A stretch of DNA of 36,714 nucleotides, taken from contig NZ_BCYQ01000023.1 in the NCBI RefSeq assembly GCF_001598275.1, forward strand, positions 1 through 36,714, written 5' to 3'. Under the pieces are notes generated by a model. That model was not told the origin of the DNA. It did not search any database and saw only the letters and a list, made by a program, of their open reading frames with translations. The position numbers were made by a program, and so were the translations under genes. The DNA comes from Moraxella oblonga NBRC 102422. GTDB taxonomy: Bacteria > Pseudomonadota > Gammaproteobacteria > Pseudomonadales > Moraxellaceae. This document shows, in pieces, positions 8,733 through 17,503 of the stretch (its first letter is position 1; each line of letters starts with the position of its first letter).

Positions 8733-10142
8733 GTATTTTTTAAACCACAGTTTAGGGTTTTTAACATAAAAAGCCGTTTTTGCCAAAACACCTTTGGTTG
8801 GCAAAGTGGTGTGTGTGGTCATGTCATCACTTTGAATTTGGTGGGTGGGTGGTAGGTTGTCTGCTTGGTTTGCCTCCTCATGGCTTGGTATGTCCTTAAA
8901 TAACTCTGCCAAACTCAAATCAAGCTCGCTTTGGGCATGACTTTCAGCAAGTGCCAGTTTTTGGGAAAGTTTGTCAAGCCAAACATCATCATGCCTGTGC
9001 TGATACTGTTTGATTTGGGCTTGGGTGGGTAGGGGGTAGGGCAGTTTTTGGTAAAGTTGCCACACACTCACACTCTCCAAATCCATGCGTAACACATAGT
9101 CCCCATCGGTGGTGCGAGTGATGAGTTTATGCTCCATGAGTTTGTCAAGGTATGAATGCCAATGAGTTTTGTCTCTTTGGTCAAGCAGGTTGCGGATTTC
9201 GTTTTCGCTGACGCTTTGCCCTTGCCCATGACGACAATACGCCAAGTGTATCATTTGCAATAAGTTGAGTAAGGGTGGGCGTTTGGGTGCGTCTGTTTTG
9301 TCAAAAATGGTGAGTGTGTAGCTGATTTCTACACCAAGCAAAATCACATTCCACGACAAATACAACCACATCAAAAACACAGGAATGATGGCAAAAGCCC
9401 CATAAATGGCTTCATAACTGGTAAAGTTGCTCATCACCACACCGAAGATTTTTTTGAGTAGTTCAAACAAAATCGCCGTTACCACCCCTGCAATGGTAGC
9501 GTTTTTTAGGGGTACATGTGTTTTTGGAATGAACCAATACATACCAATAAATCCTGCTGTCATTACCAACAGTGAAATAATCTGTGTCCACACCGCCCAA
9601 TCAATGCCATACCCCATAAAGCGTTGGTTTAAAAATGACAACCCACGAATGGCACTGCTTGCACCAAATGCCACCCCAAGTATGGCAGGCGTAAGTGTTA
9701 TCATCGTCCAGTAGCGAATGAGGCTTGATAGTCCGCCTGAACGCTCAGAAACTCGCCAGATTTGGTTGAAGGCATTTTCAATGGTGAGCAGGGTCATGAT
9801 GGTGGTTACAAAGACACCTATGATTCCAAACAGCCCCAAATTGCTGGATTTTTGAGCAAAACTGTCAAGGTAATTTTGGACATTTTGGCTTGATGAGGGC
9901 AACAGGTTTTTGTAAATCATCTCTTGCACGTGCTCTCGCATTTCTGCCAGTGCAGGCACGACAGAAAATAATACCAATATCACTGTGATGATAGGCACAA
10001 GTGATAGCAATGTGGTATAAGTGAGGCTAGATGCTTTTTGGGTGCAGTCATCACCCCAATAATGACGTGCCAAAAAACACAAATACAAAAACCAAGCACT
10101 TTTGGCAAAAGGTAATTTGTTAATGAATTTTTGCATAAACAT
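8724..10142 (-). CDS. YihY/BrkB-family inner membrane protein
   Basis: The 472-residue protein starts with the family signature (RHYWGDDCTQKASSLTYTTLLSLVPIITVIL) and has about six membrane helices in the first 290 residues, with GAFAIIPVFLMWLYLSWNVILLG near the last. A long soluble C-terminal tail (290-472) contains a winged-helix-like segment (ISEN-type: SENEIRNLLDQRDKTHW ... LMEHKLITRT). The family was once called ribonuclease BN by mistake and its function is unclear; some members are linked to serum resistance. The tail is longer than in E. coli YihY (290 residues) but is common in Pseudomonas/Acinetobacter relatives. ATG 10142 or 10136 could start it; neither has a clear ribosome site. 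Confidence 0.9.
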   Translation of the reverse strand: MFMQKFINKLPFAKSAWFLYLCFLARHYWGDDCTQKASSLTYTTLLSLVPIITVILVLFSVVPALAEMREHVQEMIYKNLLPSSSQNVQNYLDSFAQKSSNLGLFGIIGVFVTTIMTLLTIENAFNQIWRVSERSGGLSSLIRYWTMITLTPAILGVAFGASSAIRGLSFLNQRFMGYGIDWAVWTQIISLLVMTAGFIGMYWFIPKTHVPLKNATIAGVVTAILFELLKKIFGVVMSNFTSYEAIYGAFAIIPVFLMWLYLSWNVILLGVEISYTLTIFDKTDAPKRPPLLNLLQMIHLAYCRHGQGQSVSENEIRNLLDQRDKTHWHSYLDKLMEHKLITRTTDGDYVLRMDLESVSVWQLYQKLPYPLPTQAQIKQYQHRHDDVWLDKLSQKLALAESHAQSELDLSLAELFKDIPSHEEANQADNLPPTHQIQSDDMTTHTTLPTKGVLAKTAFYVKNPKLWFKKYKK

Positions 10143-10210
10143 GATGTTGTGATATTTTTGGGTAGTTTAACAAAAATGTAAGCCAATGTGCCAATAAATT
10201 TACATAAGTT

Positions 10211-10241
10211 TTGTGATGAAGTGGGATTTTTTGGTTATAAT
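10211..10241 (+). promoter_or_regulatory. Candidate promoter for the 10262-12216 gene pair
   Basis: TATAAT at 10236-10241 with TTGTGA at 10211-10216 (19-bp spacer) lies just upstream of the two-gene unit. The -10 is perfect, the -35 weak. Confidence 0.45.
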
Positions 10242-10261
10242 GAGAAAAATTTTCAACGTCA

Positions 10262-10681
10262 ATGCTCATGAAAACCACTCAATCTGGCAAACCTATCGCC
10301 CCCATTCATCATACCCTCCAAAGATGCTGGCTACTTTGGCTTATTCATAGGCTCATCATCTATCCTGTCGTGGTGAGTGTGGTGGGTGGGGGCGTGTGGT
10401 GGCTTGGTATGGTGTGGCAAGGATTTGCCATGTTGCCTGCTCTGCTTTTTACCAAAGCCATTTGGCAAGGCAACTCTCCCTACGCTCTGCTGTGGGCAAG
10501 TATGGTGATGCTTATGTATCTGGGGGCAGTGGGGGTATTTTTGCTCATGCGGTTTTATGAGCAGGCTCACCTTGCCATCACAGGTATGTTGGCGGTGGAG
10601 TTTTTGGTGGTGCTGGGCATTAATGTGCTGTTGTTTGTTCTATTGAAACGCCTGCCACCCATGCACAAACGGGGGACATGA
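10262..10681 (+). CDS. Small four-helix membrane protein, possibly DUF2069
   Basis: This 139-residue protein has four hydrophobic segments (roughly 35-60, 65-75, 80-100 and 108-130) and a short basic tail. The stretch AMLPALLFTKAIWQGNSPYALLWASMVMLMYLGAVGV resembles the DUF2069 pattern of small inner-membrane proteins, which in pseudomonads lie near yihY-like genes; this is a weak, memory-based match. Its stop region overlaps the start of the next gene by 4 bases (ATGA), so the two form an operon. The start could also be ATG 10268; there is no obvious ribosome binding site for either. Confidence 0.6.
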   Translation: MLMKTTQSGKPIAPIHHTLQRCWLLWLIHRLIIYPVVVSVVGGGVWWLGMVWQGFAMLPALLFTKAIWQGNSPYALLWASMVMLMYLGAVGVFLLMRFYEQAHLAITGMLAVEFLVVLGINVLLFVLLKRLPPMHKRGT

Positions 10682-12216
10682 TGAAAAATTGGCTCATTAT
10701 ATTAGTATTATCGGTGTGTATGTCTGCTACCGCCCACACACACGACCATAATACGGACGGTATGGCACAAAGCGTGCATTCGCCTTATTTGATTTATCGG
10801 GCGGGCAATCCTAGTTTTCGCCCCAATGCCGAGAGTGTGGGGGTGCTTGCCCCTAGCGTCAGTACGGGTACACGCTTTAATGAACGCTACCTAAATCGCC
10901 AAATCGCCGAATGGTCACTACGCCAAATCCATGAAAATCTCACGCTCATTGATGATGCGTGGGTGAACGAATATTTTTGGCAAATGACCGCCAACATGAA
11001 TGCTAACGCTCGCAACGAAGGGTTGTTTGCCTTACCCATCATTGATGATAATGACATCAATGCTTTTGCCGTGCCGGGCGGATTGATTGGATTAAACACA
11101 GGTACGGTACTATCTGCGTTGGCATTGGACGAAGTGGCAAGCGTATTGGCACACGAGATTGCTCATATTTCTCAGCGTCATTATGAGCACCGCCAAGATG
11201 AAAAGGGCAAAATGCTTGCCCTGCAATTGGGTGGGTTGTTGACGGCGATTATTGCCAGTTCGGTGAGTGGCGATTTGGCGACTACTGCCCTTATCGGTTC
11301 ACAAACGGCAATGGCGGAGAGTATGGCAACCCATAGCCGAGAGCATGAAAAAGAAGCTGACCGTGTGGGTATGATGATACTTACCAAGTCAGGCTACGAT
11401 GCTCGTGCGATGCCAAGATTTTTTGAGCGGTTGCAAAAGCAATCTTCACTTTATCACACCAAAGATGCGTTTATCCCCAGTTTTATCAAATCACACCCTT
11501 TGACTGCCGAGCGTCTGTCGGAGGCGACCAGTCGGGCTAGGACGTATCCTGTGGTAAGTATGGTTGCCCAAGAAAAGCAGGCTAGGGAATTTGATGTCTT
11601 GACATGGCGGTTAAAATATCTCACCAAAAAAGTAGATTTGACCACTTTGTCAGCGTCCGCCACAGACAGTGTGGGGGCAAGGCTTGCTTTGGTGAGTTTG
11701 CTGGCTGATACAGGACAGCATGACAAAGCAATGGCGTTGTTTGAGCGTGGGGGTTTTGACAAATCCGATCCACTTGTGTGTATCACGCACGCTCACGCCT
11801 TAACCAAGCAGGGCAACCACATACAGGCAGTAGCGGTGCTAACATCGTGTCAAGCGGTATATCCCGAGAGACGGGATTTAAGATTGCATTTGGCAAAGGC
11901 ATTGATTGATGTGGGACAGGGCGATAAGGCGGTGGTAATTTTAAAGCCACTCACCGAGCGGACAAGCCATGACGTACAAGCGTGGCAATTGACTCAGCGA
12001 GCCTACGAAAAAAGCACTCTAAACCCAACCTTAGCGAGTATCTACGCCCTACACGCCAGATCACAAGCGGAGTTATGGCATGGCAAATATCAAGGAGCAT
12101 TACAATCCAATGCCCAAGCCATAAAACTTGCCAAAGACAACCCAAGTTTTAACGTGTTATCCATGCTTGAAAATAGCAAGCAGGTGATTATCACGGCTAG
12201 GGATTATAAGCCTTAG
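10678..12216 (+). CDS. BepA-like periplasmic M48 metalloprotease with TPR domain
   Basis: The 512-residue protein carries a signal peptide (cleavage around residue 20, followed by a His/Asp-rich HTHDHNTDG). The M48 zinc site is HEIAH (159-163), with the third ligand Glu226 in HEKEADRVG. SHPLTAERL carries the His that in E. coli BepA acts as a switch. The C-terminal half (about 315-500) is helical with TPR-like repeats. BepA works in the periplasm on outer-membrane assembly, degrading stalled LptD and BAM-associated proteins. The length and domain order fit BepA (487 residues). It follows a small membrane protein in the same operon, and a bidirectional terminator follows the stop. Confidence 0.88.
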   Translation: MMKNWLIILVLSVCMSATAHTHDHNTDGMAQSVHSPYLIYRAGNPSFRPNAESVGVLAPSVSTGTRFNERYLNRQIAEWSLRQIHENLTLIDDAWVNEYFWQMTANMNANARNEGLFALPIIDDNDINAFAVPGGLIGLNTGTVLSALALDEVASVLAHEIAHISQRHYEHRQDEKGKMLALQLGGLLTAIIASSVSGDLATTALIGSQTAMAESMATHSREHEKEADRVGMMILTKSGYDARAMPRFFERLQKQSSLYHTKDAFIPSFIKSHPLTAERLSEATSRARTYPVVSMVAQEKQAREFDVLTWRLKYLTKKVDLTTLSASATDSVGARLALVSLLADTGQHDKAMALFERGGFDKSDPLVCITHAHALTKQGNHIQAVAVLTSCQAVYPERRDLRLHLAKALIDVGQGDKAVVILKPLTERTSHDVQAWQLTQRAYEKSTLNPTLASIYALHARSQAELWHGKYQGALQSNAQAIKLAKDNPSFNVLSMLENSKQVIITARDYKP

Positions 12217-12236
12217 GCGATAAAAAGATGTTTTAT

Positions 12237-12273
12237 AAAAAAATGACTTGAATTGTTATTCAAGTCATTTTTT
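12237..12273. terminator. Bidirectional terminator between convergent genes
   Basis: A 12-bp stem AAATGACTTGAA / TTCAAGTCATTT with a 6-base loop has A-runs on its left and T-runs on its right. It can serve both the M48 protease gene and the minus-strand SPFH gene. Confidence 0.88.
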
Positions 12274-12281
12274 GGTTAAAA

Positions 12282-13133
12282 TCACATTTTTAATTTATCC
12301 CCTACCAATCCTTTGACTGTATTTAGGATATCGGCAGGCATGACCACTGTTTTGGCATTGTCAGATTGGGCAAGCTCTTGCATGGCTTTGATGTATTGTT
12401 CGCCCAAAAGATAAATGACTGGCGTTTCTTTTCCGTCCATTGCCTGTGAGATGAGACGAATGGACTCTTCTGAACCACGAGCCAGCACCACTTGGGCTTC
12501 GGCATCACGGCGAGAGGCTTCAAGTCGTCCGTCTGCCTCCAAAATCGCTGACTGTTTTTGACCGTCTGCTCGTGTTACCATAGCACGGCGTTGACGTTCG
12601 GCAGCGGCTTGTTCTTCCATTGCCATTTGCATGGTGTGAGAGGGTTTGATGTCTTGGATTTCTACTGTTTTAAGTGTGATGCCCCAATCTGAAATATCAT
12701 CAGAAATGGCGTGTTTGAGTTGGGTTTTGATTTGGTCTCGGCTAGATAGAGCGGAGTCAAAATCCATTTCACCCACGATAGAACGCAAAGAAGTCTGCAC
12801 AAGGTTTCTAATACCATGCTCATAATCCTCAATGCCATAGACGGCATCTTCTGGACGTACTACGTTGATGTAGGCGACTGCATTGGCGATGATGACGACG
12901 TTATCACGAGTGATGACTTCTTGGCTTGGGATGTCAAGTACGATGTCTTTGGTGGTAACTTTATAAGCTACAGCATCAATATAAGGAATGATGATGCTTA
13001 GTCCGGGTTCTAGGGTGTTGTGATATTTGCCCAAACGTTGCACAATCCATTTTTCGCCCTGCGGTACAATACGTACACCCTTAAAGACGGTAAAAACGAT
13101 AAAAAACACCAAAACAATGACAAAAATACCCAT
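12282..13133 (-). CDS. SPFH/Band-7 (slipin, QmcA-like) membrane protein
   Basis: This 283-residue stomatin-family protein has one N-terminal hydrophobic helix (2-20) and then the Band-7 domain (VPQGEKWIVQRLGKYHNTLEPGL, DIPSQEVITRDNV). A charged coiled-coil region follows (EEQAAAERQRRAMVTRADGQKQSAILEADG), with a C-terminal tail. Such proteins form large rings and organise membrane microdomains, often with FtsH or NfeD partners. The NfeD gene lies 8 bases upstream in the same operon, the classic slipin/NfeD pairing. GGAG sits 6 bases before the ATG. No catalytic function is expected. Confidence 0.93.
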   Translation of the reverse strand: MGIFVIVLVFFIVFTVFKGVRIVPQGEKWIVQRLGKYHNTLEPGLSIIIPYIDAVAYKVTTKDIVLDIPSQEVITRDNVVIIANAVAYINVVRPEDAVYGIEDYEHGIRNLVQTSLRSIVGEMDFDSALSSRDQIKTQLKHAISDDISDWGITLKTVEIQDIKPSHTMQMAMEEQAAAERQRRAMVTRADGQKQSAILEADGRLEASRRDAEAQVVLARGSEESIRLISQAMDGKETPVIYLLGEQYIKAMQELAQSDNAKTVVMPADILNTVKGLVGDKLKM

Positions 13134-13141
13134 AAAATCTC

Positions 13142-13585
13142 CTATGCTTTAATGACTAACAGTTCGTTGCCAATGATGTCTACGATTTTGACCCTATCGC
13201 CAACATTGATGTGCTCTTGGGAACGACATGCCCATTCGCTTGCACCTGCTTTGGGTGTGGCAAAACGCACCATGCCTACGTCCAATTCGCTGGGTGATTT
13301 GATAATCATGCCTGTTTCACCAATAATGGCACTTGCACCAAGCCCTGCTTTGGTCTGGTTTTTAAAATTAGGTTGGATAAATTTAAACCAAGTAATGATA
13401 AAAATTACTGATAAAATCAACCACAGCACCACCATGCCCAAAAAGGATATGGGTAAGATAAAACCAACCAAAGCGGTCAAAACCGCACCCACACCAAACC
13501 ATAGTAGAAAAAAGGTTGGTACAAACATCTCGGCAATGGTGAGCATGAGTCCAAACACCAACCAATGCCATGGTTCTACGGTCAT
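13142..13585 (-). CDS. NfeD-family membrane protein
   Basis: This short-form NfeD protein has three to four membrane helices (about residues 7-75) and a C-terminal OB-fold-like domain (ASAIIGETGMIIKSPSELDVGMVRF, GDRVKIVDIIGNELLVI). I start it at MTVEPWHWL, which has AAGGGG just upstream; the frame continues to 13615, but that adds ten residues with no clear ribosome site. NfeD OB-domains bind the partner SPFH protein, encoded 8 bases downstream. The ClpP-like protease domain of long NfeD proteins is absent. Confidence 0.9.
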   Translation of the reverse strand: MTVEPWHWLVFGLMLTIAEMFVPTFFLLWFGVGAVLTALVGFILPISFLGMVVLWLILSVIFIITWFKFIQPNFKNQTKAGLGASAIIGETGMIIKSPSELDVGMVRFATPKAGASEWACRSQEHINVGDRVKIVDIIGNELLVIKA

Positions 13586-13687
13586 GATTGCCCCTTTTAT
13601 AAGAAAGTTAAACAATTTTATTGAAGTTTATGATAAATTGGGGGTAAATGCAAGGAGTTTTTGGGGTTTTATTAAGATAAAAATGGG

Positions 13688-14107
13688 TCAATTATCATTT
13701 TTTAAGAAAAAACAAAATCCACCGTCATGATTGCTAAAAGACCAATTGCCATTCAATCTTTCAACGATACGCTTGGCATAGTGTTCGTAAATGCGGTCTT
13801 TTCGTTCGGTGCTTGAAGTGAAACTAAAATGTTTAATGGTATCAACGTCTTTTTGATAGGGTGATTGATTGACATAATTCACAATCGTGTTGATAATCCG
13901 TTCAATGGTTTGAAAAGGTTGTTTGTTATAATTAACATCGTCTGTTGTTTCATCATCAACATAAAATAATGCCGATTTGCCATATTTTGTTTTTAAGATG
14001 TTAAATTCAGGAATCAACGTAAAATAAAATCGTTTGCCTGTATAATAGACTTGATAATATCCGCAATTGGGAATGCTAAATTTATCAATGATGATTTCTT
14101 GGGTCAT
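13688..14107 (-). CDS. Hypothetical protein (139 aa)
   Basis: I do not recognise this protein. It is soluble, beta-rich at the start (GYYQVYYTGKRFYFTLIPEF) and has a mixed C-terminal part with SFTSSTERKDRIYEHYAKRIVERLNG followed by a short beta hairpin (NWSFSNHDGGFCFFLK). The R-x-x-x-Y-x-x-x-x-x-R spacing in that segment is reminiscent of small phage-type proteins, but this is only an impression. GAGG lies 5 bases before the ATG. It is divergent from the equally unrecognised gene at 14549 across a 440-bp AT-rich spacer. Its base composition is lower in GC than the housekeeping genes around it, which hints at acquisition. Confidence 0.7.
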   Translation of the reverse strand: MTQEIIIDKFSIPNCGYYQVYYTGKRFYFTLIPEFNILKTKYGKSALFYVDDETTDDVNYNKQPFQTIERIINTIVNYVNQSPYQKDVDTIKHFSFTSSTERKDRIYEHYAKRIVERLNGNWSFSNHDGGFCFFLKNDN

Positions 14108-14548
14108 AACACCTCAACATAAAAGATAAAATTTTAAGCAAGAAACAAACCCACCAATAGAATTGGTGTATTTTAGGACAAAAAGAAAAAGGTTGAATGA
14201 GAAACCAAAAGAGTAGGGGGGATTTATACTAAAATTATAGCCGATTTTTATAAAAATATCAAGCAAATCAAGCATTTTTACTCATCTTACCTAGTTACAA
14301 AAATTTACAAAATTGCCTTGACAAATGTGATTTTATCTTTTATCATCTAAAAGTATTCTAAATACAGTTCTCATTTTTCCAATCATTTTTTTATCACTAT
14401 TCATCACTCATGATGAATATGTATCATTTATTTTATCTCATTTATCATTAAATTCGACATCATGCCATTGATGTTGTTGTCATTCATTGTTTTTTTTATT
14501 CAATCCAAAACTTGCTTAATTCATCAACCATTATTTAGGAAGTTTTCC
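14108..14548. other. AT-rich spacer between divergent hypothetical genes
   Basis: This 441-bp spacer holds no protein-like frame. It has a perfect 7-bp hairpin CACCAAT-AGA-ATTGGTG (14152-14168) ahead of the minus-strand gene, a strong promoter at 14318-14346, and an ATTCATCA-CTCA-TGATGAAT inverted repeat (14399-14418). A stretch rich in ATCA/TCAT words (14380-14465) lies within the presumed 5' UTR of the plus-strand gene. Confidence 0.6.
14318..14346 (+). promoter_or_regulatory. Near-consensus sigma-70 promoter for the 14549 gene
   Basis: TTGACA (14318-14323), a 17-bp spacer and TATCAT (14341-14346) form one of the best promoters in the window. It predicts a 5' UTR of about 195 bases. A perfect 8-bp inverted repeat (14399-14418) lies inside that leader and could be an operator or RNA hairpin. 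Confidence 0.6.
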
Positions 14549-15208
14549 ATGAATAAATCTATCCATTCGTCTGTCCAAAATGATACTCATGTTTCATTTA
14601 AAGCAAACATTGACAAATTCATCCATAAATTTCAAACACACGATGCGGTCATTATCACCGCATTACGAGATGATTTTTATAAATACAAACAACCGATTTT
14701 AAAAAATAATCAAGCATTGTATTCGGCATTATTTGCACTGGGTTATCCCATGATTGAACTTGCGAGTTCTTATATTAAGGATTATCAAAAAGTATTAAAT
14801 TTAAATGATAATTTCTTTATGGGGTCTTATTTGGTGATAAATCGTTTTGATAAACCTGATTTTGTGGATAATTTGGCAAAATTAGCAAATCATTATGGAC
14901 AACCCCATATTTTTGTCATTCAAGGGGGTAAAACGCCCAAAGGGCATTTACTCATCACCAAAGAAAAAGGCAAATTAACCTTTGGGCAAATCGTGAATTT
15001 TCCCGAAGGTTATGAATTGATTGGTAATCCTGAGTTTTTTAAACCTTATCTCAATAGAGATTTTTATTTTACAGGGGTAATGAATGATAGCAAAATCACC
15101 AATAGCAACATGGAAGGTATCTATCAGCCAGCCAATTGGTTGGGTCGGTGGGCAGTTTCATCAATGGGTAAATGCGTGTTAAAAGAAGTGGGGATTTTAT
15201 CTTTTTAA
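14549..15208 (+). CDS. Hypothetical protein (219 aa), weak DUF3293-like pattern
   Basis: I do not firmly recognise this protein. The segment AVIITALRDDF...KNNQALYSALFALGYPMIE...NDNFFMGSYLVINRFDKPDFVDNLAKLANHYGQPHIFVIQGG has the order of motifs seen in DUF3293 proteins (a T-A strand, an N-rich helix, a flexible loop, an E/S-F-x-V strand, L-A-x-x-Y-G-Q), but the match is only at pattern level. I start at MNKSIHSS because AGGA lies 8 bases upstream; the frame extends to 14462 with a hydrophobic, low-quality extension. It is transcribed with the 15266 gene (57-base gap). Confidence 0.7.
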   Translation: MNKSIHSSVQNDTHVSFKANIDKFIHKFQTHDAVIITALRDDFYKYKQPILKNNQALYSALFALGYPMIELASSYIKDYQKVLNLNDNFFMGSYLVINRFDKPDFVDNLAKLANHYGQPHIFVIQGGKTPKGHLLITKEKGKLTFGQIVNFPEGYELIGNPEFFKPYLNRDFYFTGVMNDSKITNSNMEGIYQPANWLGRWAVSSMGKCVLKEVGILSF

Positions 15209-15265
15209 TTGATTGATAAAAATCTAATGTTTTATTTTATAGTTTCATCATAAAAGGTAAATACA

Positions 15266-15769
15266 ATGAGCGTGATTAACGAATTAAACCAATTATTGCA
15301 TTTTGATAAAAAATTAAGCAAAAAGATTGAAAAACTGTTTCAAACAAATTTTACTTATCAAGAATATAAGGAGATTGAAAGTCATGTTCAATATCAAAGT
15401 AAATATCTGCAACCAAAATACGATTATGAGGATTTTGAAAAAGAGCGAGACATGATTTCTTGCATTTTGTATTCCACCATTGGACAAGAAAGCATGGATT
15501 GGGTCAAAGAATGGTTGGACATTCCCTATAAGGTATTTACAGGAGTAGAACCCAATTCTTATGAATATGAGCAAATTAAATTATTTGTGGCAAATTATTA
15601 TGAACTTATGAAAGAAATGGGGCGATTAAAAATGTTTGTTGATGAGGAATATCATTTAAATAAATGGCGAGAAAAACACCAAGATAAAAAAGAGGAAATC
15701 CAAGAGAAATTGGCATTTTATCAAGGGGTGGTGGCAGATTACCAAGAAGTGTTAAATAAGTTAAAATAA
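15266..15769 (+). CDS. Hypothetical helical protein (167 aa)
   Basis: I do not recognise this protein. It is acidic/basic mixed, rich in Glu, Lys and Tyr, and predicted to be almost entirely helical, with a likely coiled coil at the C-terminus (LNKWREKHQDKKEEIQEKLA). There is no signal peptide or membrane helix. AAAGG lies about 9 bases before the ATG. It follows the 14549 gene in the same direction and ends just before a hairpin that also serves the convergent aldolase gene. Confidence 0.7.
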   Translation: MSVINELNQLLHFDKKLSKKIEKLFQTNFTYQEYKEIESHVQYQSKYLQPKYDYEDFEKERDMISCILYSTIGQESMDWVKEWLDIPYKVFTGVEPNSYEYEQIKLFVANYYELMKEMGRLKMFVDEEYHLNKWREKHQDKKEEIQEKLAFYQGVVADYQEVLNKLK

Positions 15770-15782
15770 ACATCAATATTAA

Positions 15783-15813
15783 AATAAGGGCAAAATCATC
15801 CTTTGCCCTTATT
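15783..15813. terminator. Hairpin terminator between convergent genes
   Basis: A perfect 12-bp stem AATAAGGGCAAA / TTTGCCCTTATT has a 7-base loop. The T-rich tail is on the minus-strand side, so it fits best as the terminator of the aldolase gene. Confidence 0.8.
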
Positions 15814-15814
15814 G

Positions 15815-16864
15815 CTATGATTGGGTTAAATACAGCTTAATTTTATCAATCAACGCATTGACTTGCTCTTTGGTGGTGTCAAAACTCATCATCAAACGCA
15901 CTTCGCCAGTCTCGCCATTCCAATCATAAAAATGAAAATCTTCATGCAATCGTGCGACCACGTGGGGCGGTAAAATGGCAAATACGGCGTTGCTTTGTAC
16001 TTTTTGGGTGATGATGATGTTTGGTAAGTCTTTGATTTGATTGTATAAATATTGTGCCATGTCGTTGGCGTGTGTGGCTAATTTTTGCCACAATTCATCG
16101 TTTAGCCATGCCACAAATTGAGCAGAGATAAAGCGATGTTTGCTTGATAATTGAAGGTGGTTTTTACGCAAAAAAGGCATGATGTTGTCAAATGCAGGAT
16201 TTAGCACTACAAGGCATTCTCCCATCATCATGCCGTTTTTTGTACCACCAAGTGAAAGTATGTCCACACCTGTTTTTGCGATGTCAGCAAAGGTACAACC
16301 CAAATAAGCACAAGCATTAGCAAGTCTTGCTCCATCAACATAAACTGACAATCCAAATGATTTGGCAGTTTTGACAATGTCGTCAATCTCTTGGAGCGTG
16401 TAACATGTGCCAAGCTCGGTTGCTTGGCTGATATAGACGGTGGTTGGCTGTGGAGCGTGGGGGTCGCCGATTCTGTGGCAAATGTTGGCGATGTCGCTTG
16501 GGCTAAGTTTGCCGTCTGGTGTTTTAACCGTCAAAAGTCTAAGCCCTGCCACATAAGCAGGGGCATTGCTTTCATCGTTGTGAATGTGGGCGTTCGTGGT
16601 GCAAATCACCGCCCCATGTCTTGGGGTCAATGCCGATAGAGCAATGATGTTCGCTCCTGTGCCATTAAAGACAGGGTAGGCGGTGGCAGTGTTGCCAAAA
16701 TTTGTCTTAATTAGGGCATTTAGCCTATGACTGTACACATCATCGCCATAGGCTGTTTCATGACCGCCATTGGCATTAATAATCGCCTCCATAATGATGG
16801 GGTGTATGCCTGAGTAGTTGTCAGAGGCAAAAGCGAAATTTTGGCGGTTGTGTAATGTGGTCAT
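15815..16864 (-). CDS. Low-specificity L-threonine aldolase family (PLP)
   Basis: This PLP enzyme would cleave L-threonine or L-allo-threonine to glycine and acetaldehyde. The 349-residue fold-type I protein has FASDNYSGIHP at the N-terminus, FNGTGAN for cofactor phosphate binding and the His of NAHIHNDES stacking on PLP. Asp177 in VDGARLANA and the Schiff-base Lys209 in SLGGTKNGMM complete the site. The TKNG form marks the Pseudomonas-type branch rather than the E. coli LtaE branch. It overlaps the upstream YqeY gene by 4 bases (ATGA), so the two are co-transcribed. Substrate preference cannot be read from the sequence. Confidence 0.9.
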   Translation of the reverse strand: MTTLHNRQNFAFASDNYSGIHPIIMEAIINANGGHETAYGDDVYSHRLNALIKTNFGNTATAYPVFNGTGANIIALSALTPRHGAVICTTNAHIHNDESNAPAYVAGLRLLTVKTPDGKLSPSDIANICHRIGDPHAPQPTTVYISQATELGTCYTLQEIDDIVKTAKSFGLSVYVDGARLANACAYLGCTFADIAKTGVDILSLGGTKNGMMMGECLVVLNPAFDNIMPFLRKNHLQLSSKHRFISAQFVAWLNDELWQKLATHANDMAQYLYNQIKDLPNIIITQKVQSNAVFAILPPHVVARLHEDFHFYDWNGETGEVRLMMSFDTTKEQVNALIDKIKLYLTQS

Positions 16865-17307
16865 GCAGTCAGTGCCTTTTTGACAAGTCCTGATAAAAGG
16901 GCGGGGTCAGCTTGCCCTGCGGTGGCTTCTTTGACGACACTCATGACCGCTCCCATGTCTTTCATGCTAGTAGCACCCAGTTTGGTAATGGTGTCTTTGA
17001 TGATGTTGGTTAGTTGTGCTTCATCAAGCTGTTCTGGCAAAAAGACGCTGATAACTTCCATTTCAAACTGTTCTTTTTGTGCCAAATCATCACGACCATT
17101 GGCGGTGTAGATGTCATGAGATTCTTGGCGTTGCTTGATTTGTTTTTGTAGTATTGCCAACACCTCTTTGTCGCTAAGTTCTTTTTGACCATCAATCTCT
17201 ACTTGTTTAATGACGGCTTGGACATTACGCAAAACTTTCACTCTTTCCATGTCTTTGGCTTTCATGGCGGTTTTGGTGGCTTCGGTCAGGGTTGTTTTTA
17301 GAGTCAT
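16861..17307 (-). CDS. GatB/YqeY-domain protein
   Basis: The 148-residue protein is a full-length YqeY: an N-terminal helical bundle (MKAKDMERVKVLRNVQAVIKQVEIDGQKELSD, VLAILQKQIKQRQES) and a C-terminal domain like the tail of GatB (ISVFLPEQLDEAQLTNII, MKDMGAVMSVVKEATAGQADPALLSGLVK). YqeY-type domains bind tRNA in the amidotransferase GatCAB, but the free-standing protein has no established function. A good AGGAGA site lies before the ATG. The usual neighbour rpsU is not present here. Confidence 0.93.
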   Translation of the reverse strand: MTLKTTLTEATKTAMKAKDMERVKVLRNVQAVIKQVEIDGQKELSDKEVLAILQKQIKQRQESHDIYTANGRDDLAQKEQFEMEVISVFLPEQLDEAQLTNIIKDTITKLGATSMKDMGAVMSVVKEATAGQADPALLSGLVKKALTA

Positions 17308-17503
17308 GGATTATCTCCTGTATGAAATTGGTTTATTTTATCAAAATTGTGATAAAATTGCGATAAAATTCAATCATTTTTTATTAAAATGATGAATATA
17401 GATATAATGATGTATTGAAAAAAACAGTGATGTGATATTATCAAAAAGTACTAGATATGTTAGTTTGATGTGTTGTATGTGTTAATTTATTGGAGTTTTT
17501 TTT

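Noticed and set aside
13020-13730. A 236-codon plus-strand frame opposite the SPFH/NfeD genes
   Set aside because: It lies antisense to two confidently identified genes and its composition is that of a shadow frame.
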